Assembly: GCA_021828475.1 (NCBI GenBank) | Contig: JAJZIY010000005.1 | Span: 1 to 64,000 of the forward strand | Source of the DNA: Actinomycetes bacterium | GTDB taxonomy: Bacteria; Actinomycetota; Acidimicrobiia; Acidimicrobiales; Palsa-688 | DNA: 64,000 nucleotides | Reading direction: 5' to 3' | Shown here: piece by piece, positions 18,955 to 28,014 of the stretch | How positions within the stretch are numbered: the first letter of the stretch is position 1 | Layout: every line of letters begins with the position of its first letter | Program-made: the position numbers and the translations under genes | The notes under the pieces: model-generated | Seen by the model: the letters and a program-made list of their open reading frames with translations, nothing else | Databases searched by the model: none | What the model was told of the DNA's origin: nothing

Positions 18955-19664
18955 GGCGCCGCCCGGACCTCCCCGACCCGACCGTCGACCTGGTCCCAGC
19001 CGATCCTCACGTCCGCCTGCCTCAGGTACAGCGGTCGCGGCGGCCGGTCGGGCACGACACCCCCGGCCAGCCGGGCCGCGCCCAGTTCGGCCACCACCTC
19101 CGCCGAGGGCCACATCTCACCGGGCCCCGCCACCTCGGCGACGGGCGACATCAGCTCCCGGTAGCGCCATGCGCCGTCGCCGACGGCGAGCACGGGAGCG
19201 GGTGAGCCCGCCAGCGACGCGGCCACAGCCTCGGGCGGCGCGACGGCGGGCGCCTGCAGCTGGTGCAGCTCCCGGCCATCGGTCTCGTACAGCGCCCAGT
19301 ACACCTCGCCCCGGCGGGCGTCCACCACCGTGGCGAGGCGGCCGGCCCTGCGCCTGTGCGGGTTAGCCAGGACGTCGAGGCTGGACACCCCCACAACGGG
19401 CACGTTGCGGGCGAGACCGATGGCGGTAGCCGTGGCGAGCCCTACACGCAGGCCGGTGAACAAGCCCGGCCCTATGTCGACCGCCACCGCCCCGATGTCG
19501 CCGACAGCGGTGCCCGTCCGCTCACACAGCTCCTGTACCAGGGGCATCACCACCTCGGCGTGCTTGCGGCCCCCCACGACGCGCGCCGAGGCCATCGGGC
19601 CGTCGTCACCCCACAGCGCCACGCCGGCGCTGGACGTCGCCGTGTCTATGCCCAACAGGGTCAA
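18951..19664 (-). CDS. tsaB: tRNA t6A biosynthesis protein TsaB
   Basis: Inactive TsaD paralogue that scaffolds the t6A complex. 237 residues; begins (M)TLLGIDTATSSAGVALW and contains DIGPGLFTGLRVGLA. The start is TTG 19664, supported by AGGAGGT five bases upstream, and it overlaps the tsaE stop as TTGA. No in-frame ATG lies upstream before a run of low-complexity sequence. Confidence 0.95.
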   Translation of the reverse strand: MTLLGIDTATSSAGVALWGDDGPMASARVVGGRKHAEVVMPLVQELCERTGTAVGDIGAVAVDIGPGLFTGLRVGLATATAIGLARNVPVVGVSSLDVLANPHRRRAGRLATVVDARRGEVYWALYETDGRELHQLQAPAVAPPEAVAASLAGSPAPVLAVGDGAWRYRELMSPVAEVAGPGEMWPSAEVVAELGAARLAGGVVPDRPPRPLYLRQADVRIGWDQVDGRVGEVRAAP

Positions 19665-20416
19665 AGCGCACCTCCTCTGCGTCCAACCCGCCCGTCGCCT
19701 GGCTGGTCGCGGCCGCCCGGCCAGCCCGGCCGGCCGGGCTGGCCGGTGCCGGAGCCGGTGGTACCGACCCCGGCCCGCTGAGGGCGGAGCCCCGAACCGT
19801 CCAGGGCTGCCTCGATGGCGGGCAGGCGCTCCTCCCAGCTCGGGCCTGCCGGCAGGAGCACGACCGAACGCGTGCCATCGGCTCCGGGCTGCACCCAACC
19901 CGGACCGCCCTGCCGAGTAGCGCGCACCGGCGCATCCCGGCCCGGCGCACCGCTGGGCACAGCGCCGCCCTCCGGTCCCTCCCCGAAGTCGATGGTCACT
20001 CTCAGGCAGTCGTGGTCGAGGGCGGGAGCGGCCCGCTCGCCCCATTCGACGACGGCGGCGGCGCCCTCCTCGACCAGTTCGGGGATGGCCAGGTCGACCA
20101 CCTCCTGGAGCTGCTCGAGACGCCAGACGTCGGCGTGCAGGAGGTCGAACCCCTCCGACGTCCTGTAGCTGTGGACGAGCACGAACGTCGGGCTCGTCAC
20201 GGGGCCTTCGACCCCCAGTGCCGCCGCCATGCCCTTGGTCATGGTGGTCTTGCCCGCCCCGAGGTCGCCACCGAGCAGGACTGTGTCCCCGGCTCTCAGG
20301 ACTCCGGCCACGGCGGCGCCCACCTTGGCCATGTCCGCTTCCGTGCGCGCCAGCACTTCCAGGGCATCGACCGGGCGCGGCCCCTGCGCCCTCCCCGTAC
20401 CGGTCTCCGCCGTCAA
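19661..20416 (-). CDS. tsaE: tRNA t6A biosynthesis ATPase TsaE with a long C-terminal extension
   Basis: P-loop ATPase that drives turnover of the t6A complex. Walker A is GGDLGAGKTTMTKG and the family signature SPTFVLVHSY follows. TTG 20416 overlaps the uracil-DNA glycosylase stop as TTGA and gives 251 residues, about 100 more than usual. The extra C-terminus is Gly/Pro-rich and probably disordered. GTG inside LEVLART is an alternative start. Confidence 0.92.
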   Translation of the reverse strand: MTAETGTGRAQGPRPVDALEVLARTEADMAKVGAAVAGVLRAGDTVLLGGDLGAGKTTMTKGMAAALGVEGPVTSPTFVLVHSYRTSEGFDLLHADVWRLEQLQEVVDLAIPELVEEGAAAVVEWGERAAPALDHDCLRVTIDFGEGPEGGAVPSGAPGRDAPVRATRQGGPGWVQPGADGTRSVVLLPAGPSWEERLPAIEAALDGSGLRPQRAGVGTTGSGTGQPGRPGWPGGRDQPGDGRVGRRGGAL

Positions 20417-20985
20417 CGCTGCCCGCCGCGGGCGTGGCCCGCAGGCGCCAGCGCCTCCTTCGCCCGCACCAGGTCCGCTCGCATCTGGGCGACGACCTGC
20501 CCACCGCCGCGCAGGGCAGCCGAAGGGTGGAACGTTGGGACGAGCCGACCGTTGCGGTACGGGTAGGTGCGGCCGCGCACGCGGCTGATGCCCTCGGTCG
20601 TGCCGAGCAGGAGGCGGGTGGCGAAGTTGCCCAACGTGACGACAACGCTGGGGTCGATCCACTCGAGCTGGCGGTCCAGGAAGGGCGAGCAGAGCTCGAT
20701 CTCGTCCGGCAGGGGATCCCGGTTGCCGGGCGGGCGGCACTTGACGGTGTTGGTTATGTAGAAGTCCTCTCGGGTCAGGCCCATCTCCTCCAGTACGAGC
20801 CGGTCCAGCAACTGTCCCGAGCGTCCGACGAAGGGGAGGCCCTGCAGGTCCTCCTGCTCGCCTGGTGCCTCACCGACGAAGACCAGGCCGGCCCTGGGCC
20901 GGCCCATCCCGAACACGACATTGGTACGGGTCCCAGCCAGGCGGCAGCGCGTGCAGCCAGCGGCATCCCCTGCGAGAGCCTGCAT
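20413..20985 (-). CDS. Family 4 (iron-sulfur) uracil-DNA glycosylase
   Basis: Removes uracil from DNA. 190 residues with the family 4 motif GEAPGEQEDLQGLPFVG and four cysteines placed for a 4Fe-4S cluster: two in CTRC near the N-terminus, one in VKCRPPGNRDP and one in ELCSPFL. The C-terminal HPS motif is FHPSAAL. ATG 20985 puts the first Cys at residue 11, as in thermophile homologues. GTG 21045 is an alternative with a -10-like TACCCT six bases before it. Confidence 0.92.
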   Translation of the reverse strand: MQALAGDAAGCTRCRLAGTRTNVVFGMGRPRAGLVFVGEAPGEQEDLQGLPFVGRSGQLLDRLVLEEMGLTREDFYITNTVKCRPPGNRDPLPDEIELCSPFLDRQLEWIDPSVVVTLGNFATRLLLGTTEGISRVRGRTYPYRNGRLVPTFHPSAALRGGGQVVAQMRADLVRAKEALAPAGHARGGQR

Positions 20986-21051
20986 CCCCGGAGGCAGATC
21001 CCCCCTCCCGTCGCCCTTCCCGGCAGGCGCACTTGTCCCGACCACAGCTGC

Positions 21052-21057
21052 AGGGTA
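21052..21057 (-). promoter_or_regulatory. Candidate internal -10 box before the uracil-DNA glycosylase gene
   Basis: TACCCT on the minus strand, six bases before GTG 21045. It could give a leaderless message for the glycosylase-tsa part of the array. A perfect 14-base palindrome, CCGGTGGCCACCGG, lies at 21088-21101, just past the previous stop. Confidence 0.3.
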
Positions 21058-21103
21058 GTTGAGCACACAAGCGCGGCGGCTCCCGGGCCGGTGGCCACCG
21101 GGT

Positions 21104-21685
21104 TCAACGCCGCGCCTGGCGGGCGAGCAGCGCAACCAGGACGAGCAAGCCTCCGCCACCGGCGACGACCGTCGGGAGTGCGGAGCCGAGGCGGGCCGAC
21201 CCGGCCTCCCCGGCCAGCCAGGCCAGCGGCAGGGCGCCGCCGACCACGGCCACGATCGCCGCGGCGCGCTCACCCATGGCCCGGCCCGACCAGTCGCTTC
21301 GGACCGCCAGCTCCGACGACAGCGCCACCAGTTCGGCCGCCAGCAGCAACAGGCAGCCGAAGCCGGCCGCCGGGAGCACGGACACCGGCCGACCGGCCCG
21401 CCCGGCCAGGTATGCGAGGCCGAGCAGCCCAAGGCCCCCGACGGCTGCGGGCAGGTGGCATGCGGCCGTTGCACCCGCGACGAGCAGCACTCCCACCGCG
21501 GCGAGTGCCACGAGGGCGCCGGCCAGCCTGGGGCCCGTGGCCACGGCCCAACCTCCACCAGCGCACGCGCAGGCGACGGCCGCGGCAGCCGAGCGGGGCT
21601 CGGGCCACTGGCGCCGGCGCGCCGCCTCGGCAGCGCCAGCCCAGCGCCCGCCCGAGAGCCCACCACGTCGCCCCTCACCGGCCAC
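21104..21685 (-). CDS. Multi-pass membrane protein in the MoxR-DUF58 array
   Basis: 193 residues; after a basic, Ala-rich N-terminus there are several hydrophobic segments (for example VALAAVGVLLVAGATAACHL and LLLLAAELVALSSEL), ending LLVLVALLARQARR. No catalytic motif is visible. GTG 21685 overlaps the DUF58 stop by 11 bases. Its position, after MoxR and DUF58, suggests it belongs to the same membrane-associated module. Confidence 0.75.
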   Translation of the reverse strand: MAGEGRRGGLSGGRWAGAAEAARRRQWPEPRSAAAAVACACAGGGWAVATGPRLAGALVALAAVGVLLVAGATAACHLPAAVGGLGLLGLAYLAGRAGRPVSVLPAAGFGCLLLLAAELVALSSELAVRSDWSGRAMGERAAAIVAVVGGALPLAWLAGEAGSARLGSALPTVVAGGGGLLVLVALLARQARR

Positions 21686-22964
21686 GGCGCGTCCATGCGG
21701 CCAGCTCCTCGAAGGCCTCCGCCAGCGGTTGCCCGACGGCCCAGGGGACCACCGGGGCCCCTGCCCGGCGCAGCCCCGCCCGGTTGGCCTCCCGGCGCGC
21801 CCGCCAGAGGGCCATTGCAGCGCCGTCCAGAGGAGCGGCCAGCATGGACCGGTGCGTCGGCGGCTCCACCTCCAGCACCGCCAGGTCGAAGCCCCGGCGG
21901 ACCAGCTCGACCATCGACGCCCCGGAGGAGGGGCTCTCGAGAGTCGACAGGCCGACGAGCAGCGACGCCGGCGGGATCGTGTGCGGGGGCAGGACGTCGA
22001 CGCCCCTGTAGACGGCACTCTGAGCGGCGTCCGTACCCAGCAGGGCATCGACCACCAGGTAGTGCTGGCGGCTGCCGAGGCCCGGCCGGAGCCAGCGGAG
22101 CCAGCCTCCGAACTTCACCAGCCCCACGCGGTCGCGCTGGGCCAGGTAGGCCTCGGCCAGCGCGCAAGCAGCGGTGACGGTCCGCTCGACGCCGCACGGG
22201 TCGAAGGTGTCCAGCAGGAGCACCACGTCTGCTCCCCGCTCCGGGTGCCTCTCGTTCACGAAGAGGCTGCCGTGGCGGGCGGAGGTGCGCCAGTTGACGT
22301 CCCGGGCCCTGTCACCCGGGTAGTACGGCCGCACGCCCGCCAGGTCGTACCCGGTGCCCTTGGCGCGCGAGGTGTGCAGCCCGGACGGCAGGACCAACCT
22401 CTCCGGTAGTACAAGGGTGCGCAACGTCTGCGGGGTCGGGTACACGGGCACGCTCTCAGCGACAGGGATCTCCCCCACCGCCTCCCACGCCCCCAGCCGG
22501 GAGGAGGCCCGGCAGACGGCGACGCCCGGCGACAGCCTTCCCCACCGCGCCGCAAGCAGGGCCGTCCTGTGCTCGACCTGCCCTGCTCTCTCCAGGAGGA
22601 GACCAGCCGGCCCGGGCCGCCTCAACCGGGTGCCGGGCGGCCGGTCCGGGTGAGCGAAGCCGGGACCAGGACGCAGGCCGACCTCCACCCACACCGGGCC
22701 GTCGTCCACCTCCAGGCGTACGTCGACGTCGAGCTCCTCGCCCTCGGTAGCCGAAGGCCGGACGGTGCTCGCGCTCACCCGCACGGCGGGCCGTGGAGCC
22801 ACCAACCCGGCCAGCAGGGCCAGGGCGAAGGGCGCTCCGATGGCGACGGCCTCGGGTCGGCCCGTTACGAGCGCTGCGACGCATGCCACCACGGTGAGAA
22901 CCAGGTAGCAGGAGGCCTTCGCCGACGGTCTCCACTCGAGGGTGACCGGCGCCGCTGGCGTCAT
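21675..22964 (-). CDS. DUF58 domain protein, MoxR partner
   Basis: 429 residues. Two hydrophobic segments occupy the first 55. The DUF58 signature follows the central beta region: GTGYDLAGVRPYYPGDRARDVNWRTSAR. Next comes a VWA-like fold with LLLDTFDPCG, which lacks the complete DxSxS metal site. DUF58 proteins pair with MoxR ATPases, probably in assembly or metal loading of client proteins; the client here is unknown. ATG 22964 overlaps the moxR stop as ATGA. Confidence 0.9.
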   Translation of the reverse strand: MTPAAPVTLEWRPSAKASCYLVLTVVACVAALVTGRPEAVAIGAPFALALLAGLVAPRPAVRVSASTVRPSATEGEELDVDVRLEVDDGPVWVEVGLRPGPGFAHPDRPPGTRLRRPGPAGLLLERAGQVEHRTALLAARWGRLSPGVAVCRASSRLGAWEAVGEIPVAESVPVYPTPQTLRTLVLPERLVLPSGLHTSRAKGTGYDLAGVRPYYPGDRARDVNWRTSARHGSLFVNERHPERGADVVLLLDTFDPCGVERTVTAACALAEAYLAQRDRVGLVKFGGWLRWLRPGLGSRQHYLVVDALLGTDAAQSAVYRGVDVLPPHTIPPASLLVGLSTLESPSSGASMVELVRRGFDLAVLEVEPPTHRSMLAAPLDGAAMALWRARREANRAGLRRAGAPVVPWAVGQPLAEAFEELAAWTRRGR

Positions 22965-23992
22965 TCGCCGGTGACCACAGCCCGCTGCGGCTGGCCGGCC
23001 CGAGCGGCCGTGAGGTCCTCCGCCGCCGGCACGGGCACCTCGCGCAAGCAGGCGGAGACGACGCTCTCGGGGCGCTCGCCGCGCACCCAGAGATCGGGCC
23101 GCAGCCTGAGCCGGTGCGCCAGGGCGGGCACGGCAACGGCCTTCACGTCCTCCGGCACGACGAAGTCACGCCCGCGCAACAGCGCCCATGCCCTCGACAG
23201 CTGCATCAGCGCCAACGAACCGCGCGGGCTGGCGCCGATCTCGACCGCCGGCCGCCCCCGTGTCGCAGCGACCAGCGCCACCACGTAGCGCCCGATCGGC
23301 TCGGACACGTGGACCGCCTCGACGGCCGCCTGCATGCCGAGCAGCTCACCGCCTGCGAGCACGGGACGCAGGGTCACCTCGTCGGAGCGCCGTTCGATGC
23401 GCCGGGCCAGCACCTCCCATTCGGCGTCGCCGTCGGGGTAGCCGACCGAGGCCCGGAGCAGGAAGCGGTCGAGCTGCGCCTCGGGCAGCGGGTACGTCCC
23501 CTCGAGCTCTATGGGGTTTTGCGTGGCCACGACGAGGAAGGGAGGGCCCAGCGGGCGGGTCGTGCCGTCGATGGTGACCTGGCGCTCCTGCATGGCTTCG
23601 AGCAGCGCTGCCTGGGTCCGGGGCGAGGCCCGGTTGACCTCGTCGGCCAGCAGGAGGTTGGTGAAGACGGGCCCGGGTTGGAAGGCGAACTCCGCGGCCT
23701 TCTGGTCGTAGACCGACGAACCCGTGATGTCCGCCGGCATCAGGTCCGGCGTGAACTGGGCCCTGGCGAACCCGATACCCATGACCTGGGCGAACGACCG
23801 GGCCATGAGGGTCTTGGCCAACCCCGGGTAGTCCTCGAGCAGGACGTGGCCGTTGGCCAGGAACCCAGCCATCACCAGGGTCAGGACCGGGCCCTTTCCG
23901 ACGACCGCCCTGGCCACTTCGGCGATCACCAGCCGTGCCCGCTGCCCGGCGTCCTCGACCTCGGGCACCGGGGCCTCGGGACGCTGGCTCAC
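22961..23992 (-). CDS. MoxR-family AAA+ ATPase (DUF58 partner)
   Basis: 343 residues. Walker A is the MoxR variant LLEDYPGLAKT, Walker B LLLADEVNRA, sensor 1 ATQNPIELEGTYPLPEAQ, and the lid contains SPRGSLAL. Chaperone-like ATPase role inferred from the family. GTG 23992 overlaps the upstream stop as GTGA. One of two MoxR genes in the window; the other (46189) pairs with a CoxE-type VWA protein. Confidence 0.94.
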   Translation of the reverse strand: MSQRPEAPVPEVEDAGQRARLVIAEVARAVVGKGPVLTLVMAGFLANGHVLLEDYPGLAKTLMARSFAQVMGIGFARAQFTPDLMPADITGSSVYDQKAAEFAFQPGPVFTNLLLADEVNRASPRTQAALLEAMQERQVTIDGTTRPLGPPFLVVATQNPIELEGTYPLPEAQLDRFLLRASVGYPDGDAEWEVLARRIERRSDEVTLRPVLAGGELLGMQAAVEAVHVSEPIGRYVVALVAATRGRPAVEIGASPRGSLALMQLSRAWALLRGRDFVVPEDVKAVAVPALAHRLRLRPDLWVRGERPESVVSACLREVPVPAAEDLTAARAGQPQRAVVTGE

Positions 23993-24525
23993 AGCGCGCT
24001 TACGTCCTGCACCAGCGCCTCGACTTCTCCCGGGCTGAGGCCCGGGCCGTCACGCCCCGGAGTGGGCACCCCTGCCCCCACGAGCTCCCACAGCCGCTCC
24101 CCCATGGCAGCCCTGGCCTGTGCCGGCATGGTCGTGAGGTCGATCCCCCGGTGAGCCCTCAAGCGGTACCGCGCTGCTTCCCGTACCAGGGGGCGCAGCC
24201 GGAGCTCGGCGTCGGCACGCCCCGACGTGAACGTTGCCAGGCGCATGGCCAACTCTATTTCCAACAGCTGGGGCGGCCTCGCCGCCGGCTCGACGGGCGC
24301 CGCCTCCAGGAGCTGGCCGAAGCTCTCCCGGCGCCAGTTCGGGGGCCATGACGACCTGACGACCAGGAAGGCGACCACGGCCGCTCCGGCGCCGGTCCCG
24401 GTCCGGGCGGCAGCGGTGGCCGGGAGCGCCCCGGCCCGGAACAGGCCCCAGGAGGCCAGAGCCACCGCACCCAGCCAGATCGCCACCAGGACCGCCCGGC
24501 GCCTGCCGGCCCCCGGGCTGCTCAA
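23989..24525 (-). CDS. Membrane-anchored protein in the MoxR array
   Basis: 178 residues; two hydrophobic segments near the N-terminus (VLVAIWLGAVALASWGLF and GAGAAVVAFLVV), then a cytosolic helical domain with RPPQLLEIELAMRLATF and LRLRPLVREAARYRL. The middle resembles the helical part found before DUF4129/MoxR genes, but I cannot name a family. TTG 24525 overlaps the upstream stop as TTGA. Confidence 0.75.
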   Translation of the reverse strand: MSSPGAGRRRAVLVAIWLGAVALASWGLFRAGALPATAAARTGTGAGAAVVAFLVVRSSWPPNWRRESFGQLLEAAPVEPAARPPQLLEIELAMRLATFTSGRADAELRLRPLVREAARYRLRAHRGIDLTTMPAQARAAMGERLWELVGAGVPTPGRDGPGLSPGEVEALVQDVSAL

Positions 24526-25442
24526 GGCGCCCCCACGCCGGCAGGCTGCGCCACACCGGCTCCGGTCCTACCAGCAGCAACGATGTCATCCCGCAGCGCG
24601 CTCAGCGCAGCCAGGGCCGCGTCCTTCATGTCGCGCCCGCAAGGGCGCACGTCGAACTTCGCCCGTTCGAACAGGCCGGCCAGCTCGCGGGCGACAGCAG
24701 CGTGCGCGCCGAGGCCGACGAGCACGCGGTCCAGGTGCTCGAAGGGGGCCTCCCAGCGCTCGCGCCCCCACCCCGTCCCGGCCAGCCAGCTGTCCATACG
24801 CCCGTAGGCAGCGATGACGGCCCGGCGCGGGTCGGGTTCGCCCGCCAGCGCGTCGAGGGACAGGTCGAGCGCGGCGACGACCTGTTCGCGCTCGGGGCCG
24901 GACATGGCGGGCACAGTGCGGCCGGGAAGCCCCCTGGCCGGCTGGTACCCGTGTCGGCGCCGCCGGGTGACGCGGGCCGCCAACAGGGCGAGCAGGGCAG
25001 TGACGGCCCCGATGGCGAGCGCCGGCCAGCCGGGGCCGCCGCGGTCCGCTCCGGTGGCTGCAAGCCTGGCCGGCGCGGTGGGGACGCCGGGCAGCACACG
25101 AAGTGACGGGTGCTGGCGCTTGTCCAGCAGGAGCAGGGCCACGACCAGGCCCACAACGACCAGGCCGGCGACCACCAGCACGAGCACGGACCACCACCTG
25201 CGCTCCGACAGCACCGCCCGGCCGCCGACAGGCTGCGCGTCCAGCAGGCCGGCGACAAGGGTGTAGAGCCAGAGGACCACCCCGGCGGCCACCGCCCCGG
25301 CGATCAGGTCCGAGGCTACAGCCGGGACAGCGAAAGCACCCTCGCCCGCCGGCACCGACCTCCCGGCCCCGGCGGCCGCGGCCACGCCGGCGAGCAGGAC
25401 CGCTGCGCCGACCATGCTGCCGGTTGCCCGCACCCTGCCCAT
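24522..25442 (-). CDS. DUF4129 domain membrane protein
   Basis: 306 residues. Three or four hydrophobic segments (one is VLVLVVAGLVVVGLVVALLL) precede a cytosolic DUF4129-like region from about residue 185, with AVIAAYGRMDSWL, RWEAPFEHLDR and ARELAGLFERAKFD. DUF4129 proteins commonly accompany MoxR and DUF58. ATG 25442 is probable; GTG codons upstream in frame are possible. This is the first gene of the array running to 15271 and is divergent from serC. Confidence 0.85.
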   Translation of the reverse strand: MGRVRATGSMVGAAVLLAGVAAAAGAGRSVPAGEGAFAVPAVASDLIAGAVAAGVVLWLYTLVAGLLDAQPVGGRAVLSERRWWSVLVLVVAGLVVVGLVVALLLLDKRQHPSLRVLPGVPTAPARLAATGADRGGPGWPALAIGAVTALLALLAARVTRRRRHGYQPARGLPGRTVPAMSGPEREQVVAALDLSLDALAGEPDPRRAVIAAYGRMDSWLAGTGWGRERWEAPFEHLDRVLVGLGAHAAVARELAGLFERAKFDVRPCGRDMKDAALAALSALRDDIVAAGRTGAGVAQPAGVGAP

Positions 25443-25518
25443 GAGCCCATGTTCCCAGACCCCGCCGCGCGGCGTCCGGCACCCGAGCACCCCGCCTGTC
25501 CGACCACGCCTGCCAGGG

Positions 25519-25547
25519 TTCACGGTGACCGGCCGCCGGCGTATACG
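25519..25547 (+). promoter_or_regulatory. Candidate serC promoter
   Basis: TTCACG (25519-25524), a 17-base spacer and TATACG (25542-25547), about 38 bases before ATG 25585. Confidence 0.45.
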
Positions 25548-25584
25548 CAGGAGCACCGGGCCGCCTGCTGGCAGACTGGCAGCC

Positions 25585-26718
25585 ATGCCTGACACCGCAC
25601 CGGACATCACCATCCCACGGGACCTGCTCCCTGCCGACGGCCGCTTCGGCAGCGGCCCCTCCAAGGTGCGCCGCTCCGCTGTGGAGGCCCTCGCCGGGCC
25701 GGGCGGGGCCATTATCGGCACGAGCCACAGGCACGAGCCCGTGAGGTCCGTGGTCGGGCGCCTGCGAGCCGGGCTGTCGGAGCTGTTCCACCTGCCGGAC
25801 GGCTACGAGGTCGTGCTGGGCAACGGCGGCACGACCGCCTTCTGGGACATCGCCACGTTCTGCCTGGTGGAGAGGCACAGCCAGCACCTGCGTTTCGGAG
25901 AGTTCTCCTCGAAGTTCGCGGCTGCCGTCCAAGCCGCTCCCTGGCTCGACGCTCCCGACGTCGTCGAGAGCCCGACCGGGACCCACCCCCAGGCCGAGGC
26001 CAGGCCCGGGACGGACCTGTACGCCCTGACCCACAACGAGACCTCGACGGGGGTGATGATGGAGGTCCGCCGGCCGGAGGGTGCGGACGCCGACGCGCTT
26101 GTCGCAGTCGACGCGACCTCGGCTGCTGCCGGGCTACGAGTCGACCCTGCCGCCTTCGACGTCTACTACTTCGCCCCACAGAAGAGCCTGGCCTCGGACG
26201 GCGGGCTCTGGGTCGCCCTCATGTCACCGGCCGCCCTGGCCCGGGTGGACAAGCTCAAGGCTTCGGGCCGCTTCGTGCCTGCCTTCCTCGACCTCTCCAG
26301 CGCCGTCGACAACAGCCGGCTCGACCAGACCTACAACACCCCGGCCCTGGTCACCCTGCTCCTGGCCGTCGACCAGCTCGAGTGGGCGCTGTCCAACGGC
26401 GGCATGGGCTTCACCTGCGGCCGCTGCGACCGCTCCGCCGAGATCATCTACGGCTGGGCGGAGCAGGCGCCCTATGCGAGCCCCTTCGTGGCCAAGCCCG
26501 ACGAGCGCTCGCACACCGTCGCCACCATCGACTTCGCCGACGAGGTCGACGCTGCCACCGTGGCCAAGGTCCTACGGGCCAACGGGGTCGTCGACACCGA
26601 GCCGTACCGCAGGCTCGGGCGCAACCAGCTGAGGGTGGCCATGTACCCTGCGATAGAGCCGGAGGACATCCGGGCGCTGACCGCCAGCATCGACTACGTC
26701 GTCAGCGCGCTGTCCTGA
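25585..26718 (+). CDS. serC: Phosphoserine aminotransferase, actinobacterial type
   Basis: PLP enzyme making phosphoserine from phosphohydroxypyruvate in serine synthesis. 377 residues. The PLP lysine is K200 in YYFAPQKSLASDGG, and GNGGTTAFWD near residue 76 forms the cofactor phosphate site. The protein starts PDTAPDITIPRDLLPADGRFGSGPSKVR, as in mycobacterial SerC. ATG 25585 has no strong Shine-Dalgarno. Convergent with alr. Confidence 0.95.
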   Translation: MPDTAPDITIPRDLLPADGRFGSGPSKVRRSAVEALAGPGGAIIGTSHRHEPVRSVVGRLRAGLSELFHLPDGYEVVLGNGGTTAFWDIATFCLVERHSQHLRFGEFSSKFAAAVQAAPWLDAPDVVESPTGTHPQAEARPGTDLYALTHNETSTGVMMEVRRPEGADADALVAVDATSAAAGLRVDPAAFDVYYFAPQKSLASDGGLWVALMSPAALARVDKLKASGRFVPAFLDLSSAVDNSRLDQTYNTPALVTLLLAVDQLEWALSNGGMGFTCGRCDRSAEIIYGWAEQAPYASPFVAKPDERSHTVATIDFADEVDAATVAKVLRANGVVDTEPYRRLGRNQLRVAMYPAIEPEDIRALTASIDYVVSALS

Positions 26719-26761
26719 TCAGCAAACGGCCGGGGGTGAGCGATGCCTGCGCCAGCGGGTG

Positions 26762-26786
26762 CCCGGGCTCGGAGAGACGGCCCGGG
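26762..26786. terminator. Possible bidirectional terminator between serC and alr
   Basis: CCCGGGC and GCCCGGG form a seven-pair stem around an 11-base loop in the 84-base convergent gap. No U tract on either strand, so the call is weak. Confidence 0.3.
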
Positions 26787-26802
26787 AGCAGCGGGAGCAG
26801 GC

Positions 26803-28014
26803 TCAGACGTAGATCCGTGGTAGGCGCGGCGACAGGCCGCAGGTGACCTCGTAGGCGATGGTCCCCAGCCGGCTGGCCCACTCCCAGGCCGTCACCTCCT
26901 CGCTTCCCTGTCGACCGATCAGTACGACCTCGTCGCCGGTACGCACACCCGCACCCGGCCCGCAGTCGACCATGATCTGGTCCATCGTGACCGTCCCCGC
27001 TATGGGGCAGCGCCGCCCGCCCACCAGCACCTCGCCGCCCGCCTCGTACAGCCGTCGCGGCACGCCGTCGGCGTAACCGAGCGGCACGGTGGCGACGACC
27101 GAACGGTGCGCAAGTTCGTAGCGCAGCCCGTAGGAGACACGCTCGCCCGCTTCGACCTCCTTGGCGAAGGAGACCTGGGCCTTGAGCGAGAGCACGGGTT
27201 GCAGCGCTGCGACGGCGGGATGGGCCCTGACCAGCGGGCCCGGCGAGATGCCGTACATGGCTATGCCGGGTCTCACCATGGCGTAGCGAGCCTCGGGGTG
27301 GCACAGCGCTCCGGCGGAATTGGCAGCGTGGAGCAGGTGCGGTTTGGTCCCCTCGGCCTCCAGCCCGGCCAGAGCGGCATCGAAGCGGCGCAGCTGCTCG
27401 CCCGTGTAAGCGTTGCCCGGTTCGTCGGCCACGGCCAGGTGCGTGAAGGCACCCTCGAGGACAAGCTCCGGCTGCCCCGCCACAGCCGCGGCCAGCTCGG
27501 CGAACGTGCTCTCGTCTGCACCCACACGGTGCATGCCGCTGTCCAGCTTGAGGTGCACCGGTACGGGCGCGCAACCGGCACCGCTGTCACGGCGCTCTGC
27601 ACGGGCCGCGTCTAGCAGCGCCGAAAGGCCCCCGGCTGTGTAGACGGCCGCCGTCAGGTGGTCCTCGACCACCATCCGCATCGCCTCGGGCGGTGGCTCC
27701 GAAAGTACGAGCACCGGTACGTCCAGGCCTGCCTGGCGCAGCTCGTGGCCTTCCTCGGCCAGGGCCACACCCAGGTAGGAAGCCCCACCCTCGATGGCAG
27801 CGCACGCCACCTGGACGGCTCCGTGGCCGTAGCCGTCCGCCTTGACGATGGCGCAGACGCGCGCCGGGGCGACGGTCCGGGCGATGTGGGCGACGTTGGC
27901 GGTGACGCGGGCCAGGTCCACCTCCAACCAGGCCGGCCTCAGCCACCCCGCCACCCTCTTCGCGCTCGTCAGGTAACCGTCGGGACGGTCGGCACGGGGC
28001 ATCGCCGCCGTCAT
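26803..28014 (-). CDS. alr: Alanine racemase
   Basis: PLP enzyme supplying D-alanine for peptidoglycan. 403 residues. K58 in AIVKADGYGHG binds PLP; the second catalytic base is the Tyr in LGYADGVPRR; the C-terminal domain carries TVTMDQIMVD. ATG 28014 overlaps the nnr stop as ATGA. Last gene of the rplM-alr array. Confidence 0.96.
   Translation of the reverse strand: MTAAMPRADRPDGYLTSAKRVAGWLRPAWLEVDLARVTANVAHIARTVAPARVCAIVKADGYGHGAVQVACAAIEGGASYLGVALAEEGHELRQAGLDVPVLVLSEPPPEAMRMVVEDHLTAAVYTAGGLSALLDAARAERRDSGAGCAPVPVHLKLDSGMHRVGADESTFAELAAAVAGQPELVLEGAFTHLAVADEPGNAYTGEQLRRFDAALAGLEAEGTKPHLLHAANSAGALCHPEARYAMVRPGIAMYGISPGPLVRAHPAVAALQPVLSLKAQVSFAKEVEAGERVSYGLRYELAHRSVVATVPLGYADGVPRRLYEAGGEVLVGGRRCPIAGTVTMDQIMVDCGPGAGVRTGDEVVLIGRQGSEEVTAWEWASRLGTIAYEVTCGLSPRLPRIYV

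Noticed and set aside
21088-21101. Palindrome CCGGTGGCCACCGG as a terminator
   Set aside because: A perfect palindrome with no loop; a folded hairpin would have only about five pairs and no U tract.
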